This document shows positions 16,553 to 25,406 of a stretch of DNA of 64,000 bases, piece by piece (position 1 is the first letter of the stretch; the number at the start of each line of letters is the position of its first letter). The stretch lies in contig NZ_BPUO01000005.1 of NCBI RefSeq assembly GCF_022179805.1, positions 124,001 to 188,000 on the forward strand, given 5' to 3'. The notes beneath the pieces are model-generated. The model did not search any database. It saw nothing but the letters and a program-made list of their open reading frames with translations, and was not told the origin of the DNA. A program made the translations under genes and the position numbers. The DNA is from Cupriavidus pauculus. GTDB lineage: Bacteria > Pseudomonadota > Gammaproteobacteria > Burkholderiales > Burkholderiaceae.

Positions 16553-16885
16553 TTACTGCCGGTCCATGAATTCCTGGATCTTGCGGGACTCCCAGTCGCG
16601 GCCCCAGCGCGACAGCCGCGTCCAGACCAGGATGCCGTGCACGGCCAGCCCGAAGCCCCAGGCCAGCGTCATGTTCAGCGGCGCCGGCCAGCCCGAGGCC
16701 ATGTGGCTGGACCACGACGGCGACGGGAAGTAGGCGTAGCGCAGCCATACCCAGCTATTCACCACCACATAGACCAGCAGGTGGATATACCAGCCGCGCA
16801 GCGCCCGCATCATGCGGCGGGCGCGCCAGTAGGCCCAGGCCTGGTCGTCGTCGGATTTCGGGAAGGGAGGGTGCATGTGTCGCAT
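16553..16885 (-). CDS. Stand-alone 2TM-domain membrane protein
   Basis: 110 residues with two hydrophobic helices: WYIHLLVYVVVNSWVWLRYA (about 32-51) and LNMTLAWGFGLAVHGILVWT (about 70-89). They are followed by RLSRWGRDWESRKIQEFMDRQ. The same arrangement, including GLAVHGI and GRxWExRKI, occurs at the N terminus of the LytS-type kinase 1.7 kb away. It is thus a free copy of that kinase's membrane sensor domain. An alternative start is Met4 at 16876. It could modulate or compete with the kinase, but no function is established. Confidence 0.85.
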   Translation of the reverse strand: MRHMHPPFPKSDDDQAWAYWRARRMMRALRGWYIHLLVYVVVNSWVWLRYAYFPSPSWSSHMASGWPAPLNMTLAWGFGLAVHGILVWTRLSRWGRDWESRKIQEFMDRQ

Positions 16886-17040
16886 GGCTCGTTTCCTTTG
16901 GGGTCAATGCCGTTGCAATGCCCAAGTTATAAGCCACGCGCAGCGCACTTGCCAGGAGCAGGGGCTGAATCGACGGGTTTGCGGCGCCAGCGACGGCAGC
17001 CCGGCGCGAATGAAGGCCGAATCGCCAGTCCGCTAATCCG

Positions 17041-19287
17041 CTATTCAGCCCGCGATACCTCCACCAGGCAACTCATGGCGTTCGGTCCCTGGGTCAGGTC
17101 TGACGTGCCGATATCAAGCGTCAGTGTATTGGCGGCCCCGGCCCGGTCCACGCCCTCGGCATCGGGGTCGTACCAGGCGCCGGTGGCGATCATCGCCACG
17201 CCGCGCGCCACGCCGTCACTGACCGCCAGCCCGGCCGCCAGCGTGCCACGCGCGTTGTGCACACGCACCCGCATGCCGGGGTGCAGGCCACGTGCCGCTG
17301 CGTCGGCCGGATGCAGGGTGATGCGTTCGGCACCGGCGATCTTGCCCGACTGCGCCAGCGGCGCGGGGTCCAACTGGCTGTGCAGGCGGTCGGCGGGCTG
17401 CACCGACACCAGGTGCAGCGGATGGCGTCGCGCTTCCGGAGCGCCCAGCCATTCCACCGGCGGCTGCCAGTGCGGATGGGTGCCGCAATCTTCGGACAGG
17501 CGCCCGAGCGTGGGGCTGGACAGCTCGATGCGGCCGCTCGGCGTGCGCAGCGGATTTGCCTGCGGGTCACGGCGGAAATCGTCGAACAGCACAAAGTCTT
17601 CGGTGGGCGCGGGCAGCGCCACGTGTCCGGTGCGCCAGAACGCGTCGAAATCGGGCAGTTCGATGCCGGCGCGCGCCTGGGCTTCGCGGCACCGCGCATA
17701 GATGGCGTCGATCCAGCCGCGCTCGTCGTGGCCTTCGGTGAACGCCTGGCGATAGCCAAGCCGGTCGGACAGGTCCGTGAAGATATCGAGGTCGCTGCGC
17801 GCCTGGTGCAGCGGCGCGATGGCCTGGTGCATGGCCAGCACGTAGCGGTCGCGCGACGACCCGCCGATGTCGTTGCGTTCGAGCGCCGTGGTCACCGGCA
17901 GCACGATGTCGGCGTGGCGCGCGGTGGCCGTCCAGCAGATGTCCTGCACGATCACGGTCTGCGGACGCGCCCAGGCCTGGCGCAGCCGCGCCAGTTGCTG
18001 ATGGTGGTGGAACGGGTTGCCGCCGGCCCAGTGCACCAGCTTGATGTCGGGGTAGTGGCGTGTCTCGCCCTTGAAGCGGTACGCGGTGCCGGGATTCAGC
18101 AGCATGTCAGAGAGCCGCGCGCACGGAATGTCGAGCCCGGCCGGATTGCGGCCCACCGGCATCTCGGGGCCCGGCGTGGCTACGCGCGGATTGCCCACGC
18201 CGTTCATCGAGCCATGCCCGAAGCCGAAACCGCCACCGGGCAGGCCGATCTGCCCCAGCATGGCCGCCAGCGCAATCGCCATCCAGTACGGCTGCTCGCC
18301 GCGATGCTGGCGCTGCACGGCAAAGCTGCAGGTCAGGTAGCTGCGCTTGCCGGCCAGTTGCGCCGCCAGCCGCTCGATCCGTTCGGCCGGAATGCCGGTG
18401 ATCGCCGCGGCCCAGCCGGCTGTCTTGGGCACGCCGTCGGCGCGGCCCAGCAGGTACGCTTCGAGTTCGGCCCAGCCGCTGCAGTGCGATTGCAGGAAAT
18501 CCGCGTCGTGCGCGCTGGCGCGGCATAGCTCGCCGGCCAGCGCCAGCATCAGCGCCACGTCGGTGCCGGGCCGGATCGGAATCCACTCGGCGCCCAGGAA
18601 ATCAGGGCAGTCGTCGCGCGTGGGGCTGATGTTGATGACCGTGGCGCCGCTGGCGGCCAGCTTGCGCAGCCACGACTCCTGCGTGTGTTCGGCCGCGCCG
18701 CCCGACGACACCTGGCCATTCTTGAGCGCGAGGCCGCCGAACGCCAGGAACACCTCGGTATGCGCGATCAGGCTGGGCCATGCGGTGACGCGGCCGGTCA
18801 GCGGCCGGTCGGTGCCGATCACATGCGGCAGCAAAAACTGCGCGGTGCCCCAGCTATAGTTGCCCACCTGGTCCACACACCCGCCGCCCGCGAAATGAAA
18901 GCGCCGGATCAGCGAGCGGGCATGATGCAGCCGCCCGGCCGAAGACCAGCCATACGATCCGCCGAACACGCCCGACGGCCCGTAGGTATCGCGGACGCGG
19001 GCGATTTCACCGGCGACGAGGTCCAGCGCTACCTCCCACGACACCTCGACGAATTCGTCCCGGCCGCGGGCATGGCCGTCGCTGGCCTCACGTTGCGCCA
19101 GCCAGCCGCGCCGCACCATCGGCGTACGGATGCGCGTGGGCGAATAGACCATCGGCGCAATCGAGTCCAGCAGCGGCGACGGATTGGGGTCGGCCGCGAA
19201 TGGTTCGCAGCGGACCAGCCGGCCATCCTCGACGACGGCGGTGAAGGCGCCCCAGTGGGCCAGTTGCGGGTAACGGCGGACGGTCAC
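17041..19287 (-). CDS. BisC-type molybdopterin S-oxide/N-oxide reductase
   Basis: 748 residues from a GTG start at 19287, only four bases after the Bug gene stop. There is no signal peptide and no N-terminal Fe-S cysteine cluster, as in biotin sulfoxide reductase BisC and unlike periplasmic DMSO reductases. The motif FGGSYGWSSAGRLHHARSL (near 108-126) contains the Ser expected to ligate molybdenum. Further cofactor-binding blocks are HWAGGNPFHHHQQLARLRQA and DIVLPVTTALERND, then the C-terminal molydopterin-dinucleotide domain (about 630-745). The family reduces biotin, methionine or other sulfoxides in the cytoplasm. It is the last gene of a seven-gene operon that otherwise encodes C-S lyase, thiol-dioxygenase-like and rhodanese proteins, which supports an organic sulfoxide substrate. 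Confidence 0.88.
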   Translation of the reverse strand: MTVRRYPQLAHWGAFTAVVEDGRLVRCEPFAADPNPSPLLDSIAPMVYSPTRIRTPMVRRGWLAQREASDGHARGRDEFVEVSWEVALDLVAGEIARVRDTYGPSGVFGGSYGWSSAGRLHHARSLIRRFHFAGGGCVDQVGNYSWGTAQFLLPHVIGTDRPLTGRVTAWPSLIAHTEVFLAFGGLALKNGQVSSGGAAEHTQESWLRKLAASGATVINISPTRDDCPDFLGAEWIPIRPGTDVALMLALAGELCRASAHDADFLQSHCSGWAELEAYLLGRADGVPKTAGWAAAITGIPAERIERLAAQLAGKRSYLTCSFAVQRQHRGEQPYWMAIALAAMLGQIGLPGGGFGFGHGSMNGVGNPRVATPGPEMPVGRNPAGLDIPCARLSDMLLNPGTAYRFKGETRHYPDIKLVHWAGGNPFHHHQQLARLRQAWARPQTVIVQDICWTATARHADIVLPVTTALERNDIGGSSRDRYVLAMHQAIAPLHQARSDLDIFTDLSDRLGYRQAFTEGHDERGWIDAIYARCREAQARAGIELPDFDAFWRTGHVALPAPTEDFVLFDDFRRDPQANPLRTPSGRIELSSPTLGRLSEDCGTHPHWQPPVEWLGAPEARRHPLHLVSVQPADRLHSQLDPAPLAQSGKIAGAERITLHPADAAARGLHPGMRVRVHNARGTLAAGLAVSDGVARGVAMIATGAWYDPDAEGVDRAGAANTLTLDIGTSDLTQGPNAMSCLVEVSRAE

Positions 19288-19291
19288 GGTA

Positions 19292-20251
19292 TCAGTCGCC
19301 CTGGATGCCGGCCTTGCGGATCAGATCGCCCCATTTGGCGCGCTCGGTATCGAGCAGCTTGCCGAACTGCTGCGGCGTGTCAGACGTGGCATCCATGCCG
19401 GACACTGCCAGGCGCTGGCGGATGTCGGGGTCGGCCATCACCTTGACCAGCGCCTTGTTCAGTTGCGCGACGATCTCGGGCGGGGTGCCGGCCGGCGCCA
19501 CCAGGCCGTACCAGTTGGTCACCTCGTAGCCGGGCACGCCGGCTTCGGCCACCGTGGGCACGCCCGGAAACTGCGCCGACCGCTTGGCGGTGGTCACGGC
19601 CAGCGCGCGCAGCTTGCCCGAGGCGATCAGCGGCTTGGCGGACGGATCGGAGAACGTGATCGGCACCACGCCGCCCATCACGTCGGTCAGCGCTGGCGTG
19701 GTGCCCTTGTACGGCACGTGCTGCATCTGCACGCCGGCCAGCATCTTGAACTGCTCGGCCGCGATCTGGCCGATGGTGCCGTTGCCGCCCGACGCGTACG
19801 AGAACTTGCCGTTGGCGCTGCGCACGGCGGCCAGCAGGCCCTGCACGTCCTTGTAGGGCGTATCGGCGCCGGTGACCAGCACGTTGGGCATCGTCACCAG
19901 CAGGCTCACCGGCGCGAAATCTTTCAGCGGGTCGTAGTTGAGCTTGCGCAGGTTGGGCCAGATCGTGAAGGAACCCGGCGTGGCCACGTAAAGCGTATAG
20001 CCGTCGGGCGCGGACTTGGCCACGATGTCGGTGGCGATCAGGCCGCCGGCGCCGGGTCGGTTGTCGATGATGACGTTGGCCTTGAGCTGCTCGGACAACG
20101 CCGGGGCCACGGCGCGCGCCAGCGCATCGGCGCCGCCGCCGGGCGGGAAGCCGACCACCATGCGGATCGGCTTGGATGGATCAGGCCAGGCGGCATGGGC
20201 CAGTGGGGTCAGCAGGGCAAGGCTCAGAACAAGGGCGCGGCGGGCAAACAT
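19292..20251 (-). CDS. Bug-family (TctC) periplasmic substrate-binding protein
   Basis: 319 residues from the ATG at 20251. The N terminus ARRALVLSLALLTPLAHA is a Sec signal peptide cleaved before AWPDPSKPIRMVVGFPPGG. Family blocks VIIDNRPGAGGLIATDIV, PDGYTLYVATPGSF and NWYGLVAPAGTPPEIV are present. It should bind a carboxylated solute in the periplasm. It lies 48 bases after the deacylase gene and four bases before the BisC gene, so its ligand is probably an acidic organosulfur substrate of the operon; this is inferred. No TctAB partner genes are in the window. Confidence 0.9.
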   Translation of the reverse strand: MFARRALVLSLALLTPLAHAAWPDPSKPIRMVVGFPPGGGADALARAVAPALSEQLKANVIIDNRPGAGGLIATDIVAKSAPDGYTLYVATPGSFTIWPNLRKLNYDPLKDFAPVSLLVTMPNVLVTGADTPYKDVQGLLAAVRSANGKFSYASGGNGTIGQIAAEQFKMLAGVQMQHVPYKGTTPALTDVMGGVVPITFSDPSAKPLIASGKLRALAVTTAKRSAQFPGVPTVAEAGVPGYEVTNWYGLVAPAGTPPEIVAQLNKALVKVMADPDIRQRLAVSGMDATSDTPQQFGKLLDTERAKWGDLIRKAGIQGD

Positions 20252-20299
20252 GGTGATACTCCGGCAGGCAAACAATGAAAGCGGTAGGGCGGGCTCAGA

Positions 20300-21322
20300 T
20301 CAGCGAGATGGTGTCTCTACGGTGTCCCATTCCCACGCCACGAACGCCAGGCGCTCGCCGGTGTGGACCACGGGGTCGCTGCGCAGGCCGATCAGCACGC
20401 CGTCGCGCGGCAAGGGCTTCACCGGCGTGAGCGAGGCGTCGAGCTTGAGCGTGTCGCCGATCGACGCGCCTTCGCGCACCAGGTCGCCGGCACGCGCGGC
20501 TGGAATGAACAGGCCCCCTTCGTCGGCGGTGATCCAGCCGCGCCGCGTTACGCGCCGCAGGGTGGTGGCGGCGGGCTTTGGCGCGGGGCCGTCGAGAATG
20601 CCCATCTGTACCGCCAGCGTGTGGAATCCGGTCTCGGCCACGGCGATGTTGTTGGCTTCGAAGCGGCTGCCGCTGCCCAGTTCGAGCATGAACGCGCAGA
20701 CCCCGGCGGCCAGGCACTGGTAGTCGAGCGCGCCGGCGATGTTGCCGGGCAGTTCGCCTTTGCCGCCCACGTCCTGCTGGCAGGCCACGTGCGGATGGAA
20801 CGGCGCCATCGCCGCCAACACGTCGGCTTCGCTTACGTTGCTGCCCGGATGCACCTTGTAGACAGTGTACGGTCGCGCATCGAACAGCGGGTTCATCGTA
20901 TGCAGGTTGATCAGCACGTCGGCCACGCCGCGCACCTCGCTGATCAGCGCGTGCGCCAGACGCTCGGACACCAGGCCACCGGCATTGCCGGGATAGGTCT
21001 GGTCCAGGTCCAGTTCATCGTACGGATTGCGCTTGCGCCGCGCATCGAGCGCCTGCGGGTTGCCGGTGGGCGTGACCACCACGTTGCCGCGCATGGTGGC
21101 GGGGTCCAGGCTGCGCGCAAAGCGCAACGCGGCCACCATGCCGTTGATCTCGTCGCCGTGCACCTGGCCATGCAGCCAGAGCGTGCGGCCCGGGTGGGCG
21201 CCGCGTACGGCCACGTAAGGCAGCGTGACGGCCATGCCCGAGGCCATCGAGCCGACGGGCAACTGGCCGCTGGTGCGGGCGGGGCCGGATTGCTGGCGCA
21301 GCCAGTCACCGATGATAGGCAT
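20300..21322 (-). CDS. Succinylglutamate desuccinylase/aspartoacylase-family deacylase
   Basis: 340 residues from the ATG at 21322, which lies 17 bases inside the 3' end of the PLP-lyase gene. The zinc-binding motif WLHGQVHGDEINGM (His55, Glu58) is typical of the AstE/ASPA branch of M14-like carboxypeptidases. The third ligand is expected in DVLINLHTMNP. ASPA/AstE enzymes remove acyl groups from N-acyl amino acids. Mammalian aminoacylase III, in the same family, deacetylates mercapturates (N-acetyl-S-substituted cysteines). Next to a C-S lyase gene this is an attractive match. Other substrates, such as ectoine-type intermediates, are not supported by the neighbours. Confidence 0.82.
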   Translation of the reverse strand: MPIIGDWLRQQSGPARTSGQLPVGSMASGMAVTLPYVAVRGAHPGRTLWLHGQVHGDEINGMVAALRFARSLDPATMRGNVVVTPTGNPQALDARRKRNPYDELDLDQTYPGNAGGLVSERLAHALISEVRGVADVLINLHTMNPLFDARPYTVYKVHPGSNVSEADVLAAMAPFHPHVACQQDVGGKGELPGNIAGALDYQCLAAGVCAFMLELGSGSRFEANNIAVAETGFHTLAVQMGILDGPAPKPAATTLRRVTRRGWITADEGGLFIPAARAGDLVREGASIGDTLKLDASLTPVKPLPRDGVLIGLRSDPVVHTGERLAFVAWEWDTVETPSR

Positions 21323-22529
21323 GGGACTTGTCCTTTTCTGGGGATTCGATGGGAGCGATGGTGGCAATGGCGGCAAATGCCTGGTCGAGGTCGGCCAGCA
21401 GGTCGGGCACCGCTTCCAGGCCGATATGCAGGCGGATCACGGTGCCGTGCGCCGACCAGTCCGTGACGCTGCGCGCGCGGCGCATGTCGGCCAGCACGGC
21501 CAGGCTTTCGAAGCCGCCCCACGATGCGCCGATGCCGAACAGTTCGAGGCTGTCGACAAAGCGTTCCGGGGCCACCGGGGCCTGCGAACGCAGCGTGAAC
21601 GACAGCAGGCCGTTGGTGCCGTGGCAGTCGCGCTGCCACAGTGCGTGGTTGGGATCGTGCGGCAGCGCGGGGCAGAACACCTCAGCCACTTCAGGGCGGT
21701 CGAGCAGCCACTGCGCCACGGCCAGCGCGCCGGCCTGATGCTGCGCGAGCCGCGCGCCAAGCGAGCGGATGCCGCGCTGCACCAGGTAGGCGTCGTCGGG
21801 GCTGACCGTCATGCCGAATGCGTCGGCCATCGTGGCCAGCGGTTGCCAGGCGGCCTCGGTGGTGCAGACCGTGCCCATCATCACGTCGGAATGGCCGCCC
21901 AGGTACTTGGTGGCGGCCATCAGCGAGATATCGGCGCCCAGCGTCAGCGGGCGGTAGATCATGCCCGAGCCCCACGTGTTGTCGGCCGCCACCAGCGCGC
22001 CGTGCGCATGGGCACGGGCCGCCAGCGCGGGCAGGTCGCACATTTCATAGACCAGCGAGCCGGGCGCTTCCACGTAGACCAGGCGCGTCTCGGGACGCAG
22101 CTTCGCGTCCAGGTCGGAGCCATCGGCCGCGTAGAAGTCCGCCGCGATGCCGTGCTGGCGCAGGAAGCCGTTGGCCAGGTTGCGCACCGGCTCGTACACG
22201 CAGTCGGGCAGCAGCACATGCTGGCCGGGGCGCACATAGGCCAGGATGGTCATGGCGGCAGCAGCCAGGCCCGACGGAAACAGCCGCGTGCGATGGCCGC
22301 CTTCGAGCGTGGTCACCATGTCTTCGAGCGCGAAGTTGGTGGGATTGCCGCGCGCGCCGTAGGTGAACAGGCGTTCCGAGTCGCGGCGCGCGCGCATCTC
22401 GCGCTGCTGCGCCACGGACTCGAACAGCACGGTGCTGGCACGCACCACGGGTGGGTTGACCGGCTGGCCGCCGGGCACGCTGGCGGTGCGGCCGGCGTGG
22501 GCGATACGTGTGGAGAGCGCTTTCGTCAT
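21306..22529 (-). CDS. PLP-dependent C-S lyase, cystathionine beta-lyase (MetC) family
   Basis: 407 residues. Cys/Met-metabolism PLP enzyme: FTYGARGNPTNFALEDMVTTLEG (55-77), the phosphate-binding SGLAAAAMTILAYVRPGQHV, LVYVEAPGSLVYEMCDLPAL, ADNTWGSGMIYRPLTLGADI and the Schiff-base Lys208 in LMAATKYLGGHSDVMMG. The sequence follows MetC rather than CGS or CGL, so beta-elimination of cystathionine or a cysteine S-conjugate to a thiol, pyruvate and ammonia is expected. Because its operon carries no methionine-biosynthesis genes but a deacylase, a thiol-dioxygenase-like cupin and a rhodanese, a catabolic cysteine-S-conjugate lyase is more likely than a biosynthetic MetC. That is inference. Confidence 0.88.
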   Translation of the reverse strand: MTKALSTRIAHAGRTASVPGGQPVNPPVVRASTVLFESVAQQREMRARRDSERLFTYGARGNPTNFALEDMVTTLEGGHRTRLFPSGLAAAAMTILAYVRPGQHVLLPDCVYEPVRNLANGFLRQHGIAADFYAADGSDLDAKLRPETRLVYVEAPGSLVYEMCDLPALAARAHAHGALVAADNTWGSGMIYRPLTLGADISLMAATKYLGGHSDVMMGTVCTTEAAWQPLATMADAFGMTVSPDDAYLVQRGIRSLGARLAQHQAGALAVAQWLLDRPEVAEVFCPALPHDPNHALWQRDCHGTNGLLSFTLRSQAPVAPERFVDSLELFGIGASWGGFESLAVLADMRRARSVTDWSAHGTVIRLHIGLEAVPDLLADLDQAFAAIATIAPIESPEKDKSHAYHR

Positions 22530-22587
22530 GGCTTGCCTGTGGGTTGCCGCTTGATGTGTGGGGACAGTCGCAAGGCGCGTGCCCGCG

Positions 22588-23592
22588 TCAGTCGACGTGC
22601 GCGCCGGAGATCTTCACGATCTGCGACCAGCGCGCGATGTCCTGCTTCAGCTGCGCGGCGAACGCATCGGAGCTGTTGGCCACCACGTCGCTGCCGCCTT
22701 CGTTGATGGTTTTCACCACGTCGGGCATCTGCAGCACCTGCACGATGGCGCGGTTCAGCAGCGCCACGCGTTCGGGCGACGTGCCCGCCGGCACGAAGAA
22801 GCCGTACCAGTCCTCGAAGCGTGCATTGCGATAGCCCAGTTCTTCAAGCGTCGGCACCTTGGTGAATACCCCGAGGCGGCGCGGGCTGGTGACGGCCAGC
22901 GCACGCATGCGACCGGTCTGGATGAAGCCGGCCACCGACGACGTGGACGTGATCAGCACGTCGACCTGCCCACCCAGCAGGTCGTTGATGGCAGGTCCCG
23001 CGCCCTTGTACGGCACATGCTGCAGCCCGACGTTGCTGTCCTTGTCCAGCACCACGCCCACCAGGTGCGACAACGTGCCGTTGCCCGGCGTGGCGTAGGT
23101 GATCTTCTGCGGCTGTGCCTTGGCCTGCGTGGCCAGTTCCTCGAACGTCTTCCACGGCGCGTTGGCCGATACCACGATGGCCAGCGGGGCCGCGTTGATC
23201 TGCGTGACCGGAATGAACTGCTTGACCGGATCGAAGCCAGGCGAGCGGTACAGCGTCGGGTTGACCGCCATGATCGACACCTGCGAGGTCAGCACCGTAT
23301 AGCCGTCGGCCTTGGCCTCCGCCACGTAGCGCGTGCCGATGTTGCCGCCCGCGCCGCCGCGGTTGTCGGTGACCGCGCTCTGGCCCAGCACCTGGGACAG
23401 GCGCGTGGCCACGACGCGCGTCACTGCGTCGTTGCCGCCACCAGCCGGGAACGGCGAGACGATCCGCAGCGGCTGCGACGGAAAGCCGTTGACGGCCGGC
23501 AGCGGCTGCTGCGCCAGCGCGGCGCTGGACAGCGTGACCGCGCATGCGGCAACCAGGTACTGCGACAGACGGTATGACATCGGACGGAACAT
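22588..23592 (-). CDS. Bug-family (TctC) periplasmic substrate-binding protein
   Basis: 334 residues from the ATG at 23592; a second ATG at 23580 is possible, but GAGG spacing favours the first. Signal peptide RLSQYLVAACAVTLSSAALA is cleaved before QQPLPAVNGFPSQ. Conserved blocks are LRIVSPFPAGGGNDAVTR, AVTDNRGGAGGNIGTRYVA and ADGYTVLTSQVS. It is the second Bug receptor in the same operon (the other is at 19292). Having two suggests two related ligands or an uptake and a sensory role. It lies 63 bases after the rhodanese gene. Confidence 0.9.
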   Translation of the reverse strand: MFRPMSYRLSQYLVAACAVTLSSAALAQQPLPAVNGFPSQPLRIVSPFPAGGGNDAVTRVVATRLSQVLGQSAVTDNRGGAGGNIGTRYVAEAKADGYTVLTSQVSIMAVNPTLYRSPGFDPVKQFIPVTQINAAPLAIVVSANAPWKTFEELATQAKAQPQKITYATPGNGTLSHLVGVVLDKDSNVGLQHVPYKGAGPAINDLLGGQVDVLITSTSSVAGFIQTGRMRALAVTSPRRLGVFTKVPTLEELGYRNARFEDWYGFFVPAGTSPERVALLNRAIVQVLQMPDVVKTINEGGSDVVANSSDAFAAQLKQDIARWSQIVKISGAHVD

Positions 23593-23655
23593 GGGGGGCG
23601 ACCTCGTTCTTCTATGGCAGGTTGGAAAGGGTTTGGTGCGTGGGGTGCGGGTGCG

Positions 23656-25296
23656 TCAGTCGAGCGATGGAAAGCGGAACGTGGCCAGTTCGTGCGCGTC
23701 GAGCTGGGCGATCAGGCCCGTTTCCCACGCCAGGTACTGGCGCGCGGCGGCCTTGTTGCCGTCGTGGCGGTCATGCACGAAAAACAGGTAGTCGATGCAG
23801 CGCGCATCGGGCAGCGTGTCGGCGCCTTCGCGCACCGCGTGGCCGGCTTCGCGCCATGCCCGCAGGCCGCCGCGCAGGCGGCGCAGGTCGCGGTATCCAA
23901 GCGCCTGCAGGTCGGCTGCGGCCAGTTCGGCGGGATCGTCCGCGTCCGCGTCGCCGATCAGCACCAGCGTGGTGTCGTGCGGCACGCCGCGCAGGTCTTG
24001 CGCCAGCCGCGCACGGGTGGCCCAGCGCGAGCCTGCGACATGCCCGGCGCGATAGGTCATGCTCCCGCGCAGGTCCAGCGCCAGCATCGACTGCGTGCTC
24101 AGGCCCGCGGCAAGCTGGTCGGCGGTAACGGCGGGCAGTGCGGTGACTTCGTGCGCGGGACCGGACGCGGCGCGCAGGCCGGCGGCGAGCCCGGCTTCGA
24201 GGCCACCGGTCAGCACCACGGCGTCATGGCCCATCTGGCGCAGCCAGCTCGCCACCAGCGGCGCACGCACGCCATCGGCGTCGAACAGCACCAGCCGTGC
24301 GCGGCGTACGCCCACGTACTGGTCCGTGGCCTGCATCAACTGGCCGCCAGGGGTGTGTTGCGCGCCGGGCAGCGATTGCGCGGCGTATTCCTCGGCGGTG
24401 CGCACGTCGCACAGGAACGTGCTGCGTTGGGCGTCGGCCAGCCATGCGGCGGCCTGGGCGGTGTCGATATGCGGCACGTCGAAGCGCTGCGTCAGCGCTT
24501 GCGCGGCGTCGCGCGCGGCGTCGAGTCCTTGCGGCTGGCCGTTGTCCGGATAGCGCGCGGTGCCGCCGTGTTCCAGCGTGAAATCGTTCAGGTACCAGCC
24601 CTGCGTGCCGTTTTCCAGCGCGTAGACGGGGTTGGCCACGCCGAAGTTGATCAGCGACTGCGCACCGATGATGCTGCGCGTGCGGCCGGCGCAATTGATG
24701 ACGATGGGCGTGGTGGTGTCGGGCACCAGGTCGCGGATCCGGTAGGCCAGTTCGCCGTTGGGGCAGCAGATCGCGCCCGGAATATTCATCTTGCGGAATT
24801 CGCTGGTCGGACGGCCGTCGAGTACCACGGGCGCGTTGGGGCCGGCCTGCATCTCGGCCAGTTGCTGGGCCGTGACGCGCGGGGTGTGATAGTGGTGCTC
24901 GGCCAGTTCGCCGAAGGTCTTCGACGGCAGGTTCACGCCGGCAAACAGCGTGTAGCCGGCGGCGCGCCAGGCCGGCATGCCACCGGTCAGCACGAACAGG
25001 TTCGTGTAGCCAAGGCGGGCCAGCGCGGCGGCGGCGGACTGCGCCACGCCATCGCCGTCGTCGGCCAGTACGATGCGCGTGCCGAGGCGGGGCGCCAGGC
25101 GTCCGGCATCGAGTTCGAGGCGGCTGTAGGGCAGGGGAACCGCGTAGAACGGATGGCCCTCGCCGTACTGGCCGTGTTCACGCACGTCGAACAGCGCGAT
25201 CTCGTCGGCATCGTGCAACCAGCCCTTGAGGGTCACGGCATCCACGGCGGAGAAGGCGGTCCGGGCAGCTTGGGCGGTTTGGGTAGCCTGGGTCAT
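23656..25296 (-). CDS. Four-domain rhodanese-family protein with one apparent active cysteine
   Basis: 546 residues made of four consecutive rhodanese folds, at about 17-118, 135-237, 262-365 and 380-480. Only the second keeps the active-site loop: Cys202 in PIVINCAGRTRSIIG. The corresponding loops of the other three read LADDGDGVAQ, LFDADGVRAP and IGDADADDPA, with Asp or Gly in place of Cys. Rhodaneses move sulfane sulfur from donors such as thiosulfate or persulfides to acceptors. The inactive repeats may bind partner proteins or regulate the active domain. It lies 110 bases after the thiol-dioxygenase-like gene, fitting removal of persulfide sulfur produced in the pathway. No signal peptide, so it is cytoplasmic. 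Confidence 0.88.
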   Translation of the reverse strand: MTQATQTAQAARTAFSAVDAVTLKGWLHDADEIALFDVREHGQYGEGHPFYAVPLPYSRLELDAGRLAPRLGTRIVLADDGDGVAQSAAAALARLGYTNLFVLTGGMPAWRAAGYTLFAGVNLPSKTFGELAEHHYHTPRVTAQQLAEMQAGPNAPVVLDGRPTSEFRKMNIPGAICCPNGELAYRIRDLVPDTTTPIVINCAGRTRSIIGAQSLINFGVANPVYALENGTQGWYLNDFTLEHGGTARYPDNGQPQGLDAARDAAQALTQRFDVPHIDTAQAAAWLADAQRSTFLCDVRTAEEYAAQSLPGAQHTPGGQLMQATDQYVGVRRARLVLFDADGVRAPLVASWLRQMGHDAVVLTGGLEAGLAAGLRAASGPAHEVTALPAVTADQLAAGLSTQSMLALDLRGSMTYRAGHVAGSRWATRARLAQDLRGVPHDTTLVLIGDADADDPAELAAADLQALGYRDLRRLRGGLRAWREAGHAVREGADTLPDARCIDYLFFVHDRHDGNKAAARQYLAWETGLIAQLDAHELATFRFPSLD

Positions 25297-25406
25297 GAAA
25301 TTTTGGGCAAAAGGGGGTCCGTCCTCGCGCCGGGCAGGGCATGGCGGAGGTGCCGGGGGGTGTTCTCAGGAGTCGGGGCGGGCATGCCGCCCCGTCAGGC
25401 AGCGGT

